The notes under the pieces are model-generated. The model saw only the letters and a list, made by a program, of their open reading frames with translations, ran no database searches and was not told the origin of the DNA. 6,233 nucleotides of DNA from Candidatus Zhuqueibacterota bacterium 4484_219 (GTDB taxonomy: Bacteria > Zhuqueibacterota > JdFR-76 > 4484-219): the NCBI GenBank assembly GCA_002085035.1, contig MZGM01000130.1, forward strand, positions 1 to 6,233, read 5' to 3'. The position numbers and the translations under genes are program-made. Positions within the stretch are counted from its first letter, which is position 1, and each line of letters starts with the position of its first letter. Of this stretch, positions 5,871 through 6,233 are shown in pieces.

Positions 5871-6233
5871 AATTGACATTTCAAAAACATGATGATTTTG
5901 ATAAACCTCGGGTTTCAAATTGGCGAGGTTTTTTTGTCTTAAGGCTACTACCTATTTTAATTTACACCTTTACGAGCAGTTTTGTCGGTGCAGGAAATCC
6001 CTTTATCCCGGAACAGAAAAGGCAAAGAAATGAGTTTCTGCCTGTAGACACGACCTCAGCGATAGAAGAAACTATTTACCAGGTGAAACGGCTACGGCTG
6101 TTGATGATACTATCTTACATTGATCGGCCTGGTCTTATCGAAGAGATTGTTGAGCTAAAGAATTTTGCTGAATCGGCTGCTGCTGAAAAGGATTACAAAT
6201 TGGCTAATATTTATCTTGATGAGATTTTTACCT
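5867..6233 (+). CDS. Partial exported protein with a related helical repeat motif, cut by the right edge
   Basis: The ATG at 5867 overlaps the preceding TGA (ATGA, 5867-5870), and the frame stays open for 122 codons to the window end. No ribosome binding site is evident, so translational coupling is likely. Residues 1-20 are polar and fairly charged, residues 21-41 (GFFVLRLLPILIYTFTSSFV) are hydrophobic, and the chain then turns polar (GAGNPFIPEQ). This fits a signal peptide with a long n-region, or an N-terminal membrane anchor. No other ATG/GTG/TTG start within the frame keeps the hydrophobic segment. Residues 65-122 are helical and end with AEKDYKLANIYLDEIF, the same pattern as the repeats in the preceding protein (for example FDKGNYRLATVELL). 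The two genes may encode partners or diverged duplicates. A terminator-like hairpin lies inside codons 13-23. The function is unknown, and the C-terminus is missing. Confidence 0.65.
   Translation, partial: MKLTFQKHDDFDKPRVSNWRGFFVLRLLPILIYTFTSSFVGAGNPFIPEQKRQRNEFLPVDTTSAIEETIYQVKRLRLLMILSYIDRPGLIEEIVELKNFAESAAAEKDYKLANIYLDEIFT
5903..5935 (+). terminator. Intrinsic-terminator-shaped hairpin with T7 run, inside the next reading frame
   Basis: AAACCTCG (5903-5910) pairs with CGAGGTTT (5924-5931): 8 bp with a 13-base loop, followed directly by a T run (5929-5935). This has the form of a Rho-independent terminator 32 bases after the stop of the helical repeat gene. However, it lies within codons 13-23 of the overlapping gene starting at 5867. 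It may reduce expression of that gene (attenuation or polarity) or be a coincidence of coding sequence. A competing small stem, AAACC (5903-5907) with GGTTT (5911-5915), would exclude the terminator stem. Confidence 0.55.

Overview
The window looks like part of a bacterial genome from the FCB-type candidate lineages (Calditrichota, KSB1, Ignavibacteriota, Zixibacteria and relatives). The main support is the 1009-residue secreted protein, which ends in a YPNPFNP-type C-terminal secretion/sorting domain and carries many carboxypeptidase-regulatory-like repeats. The phylum is an inference; no marker gene is present. All recognisable genes are on the + strand, and every one carries an export signal, so this is a cell-envelope and secretion locus. 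No RNA genes, transposases, CRISPR arrays or integrase sites are visible.

Layout. Bases 1-156 are a leader region with a near-consensus sigma-54-like element (60-76), two short palindromes and a strong ribosome binding site. A first gene pair follows: a 305-residue lipoprotein (157-1074) and, 68 bases later behind its own strong ribosome binding site, a 1009-residue modular surface or secreted protein (1143-4172). That protein has two bacterial Ig-like domains, seven repeats of about 97 residues and the sorting domain. A 16-bp hairpin (4192-4228) closes this unit.

The second unit has tight spacing. It starts with a 98-residue lipoprotein with four WxxGxW repeats (4283-4579). Next, 20 bases later, is an exported alpha-helical repeat protein that is split by an apparent one-base frameshift near 4750 (fragments 4600-4794 and 4761-5870). 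The last gene overlaps it by ATGA (from 5867) and runs off the right edge. It encodes an exported protein carrying what looks like the same helical repeat motif. A terminator-shaped hairpin with a T7 run lies inside its first codons, which is unusual.

Functional reading. The first pair may be an anchored lipoprotein with a large adhesin-like or carbohydrate-binding partner exported by a type IX-like route. The second unit may be a periplasmic or outer-membrane scaffold set. Enzymatic function is not evident for any gene. The points most worth a second look are the frameshift, the regular ~80-residue helical repeat shared by two neighbouring genes, the intragenic terminator-like element and the sigma-54-like promoter.
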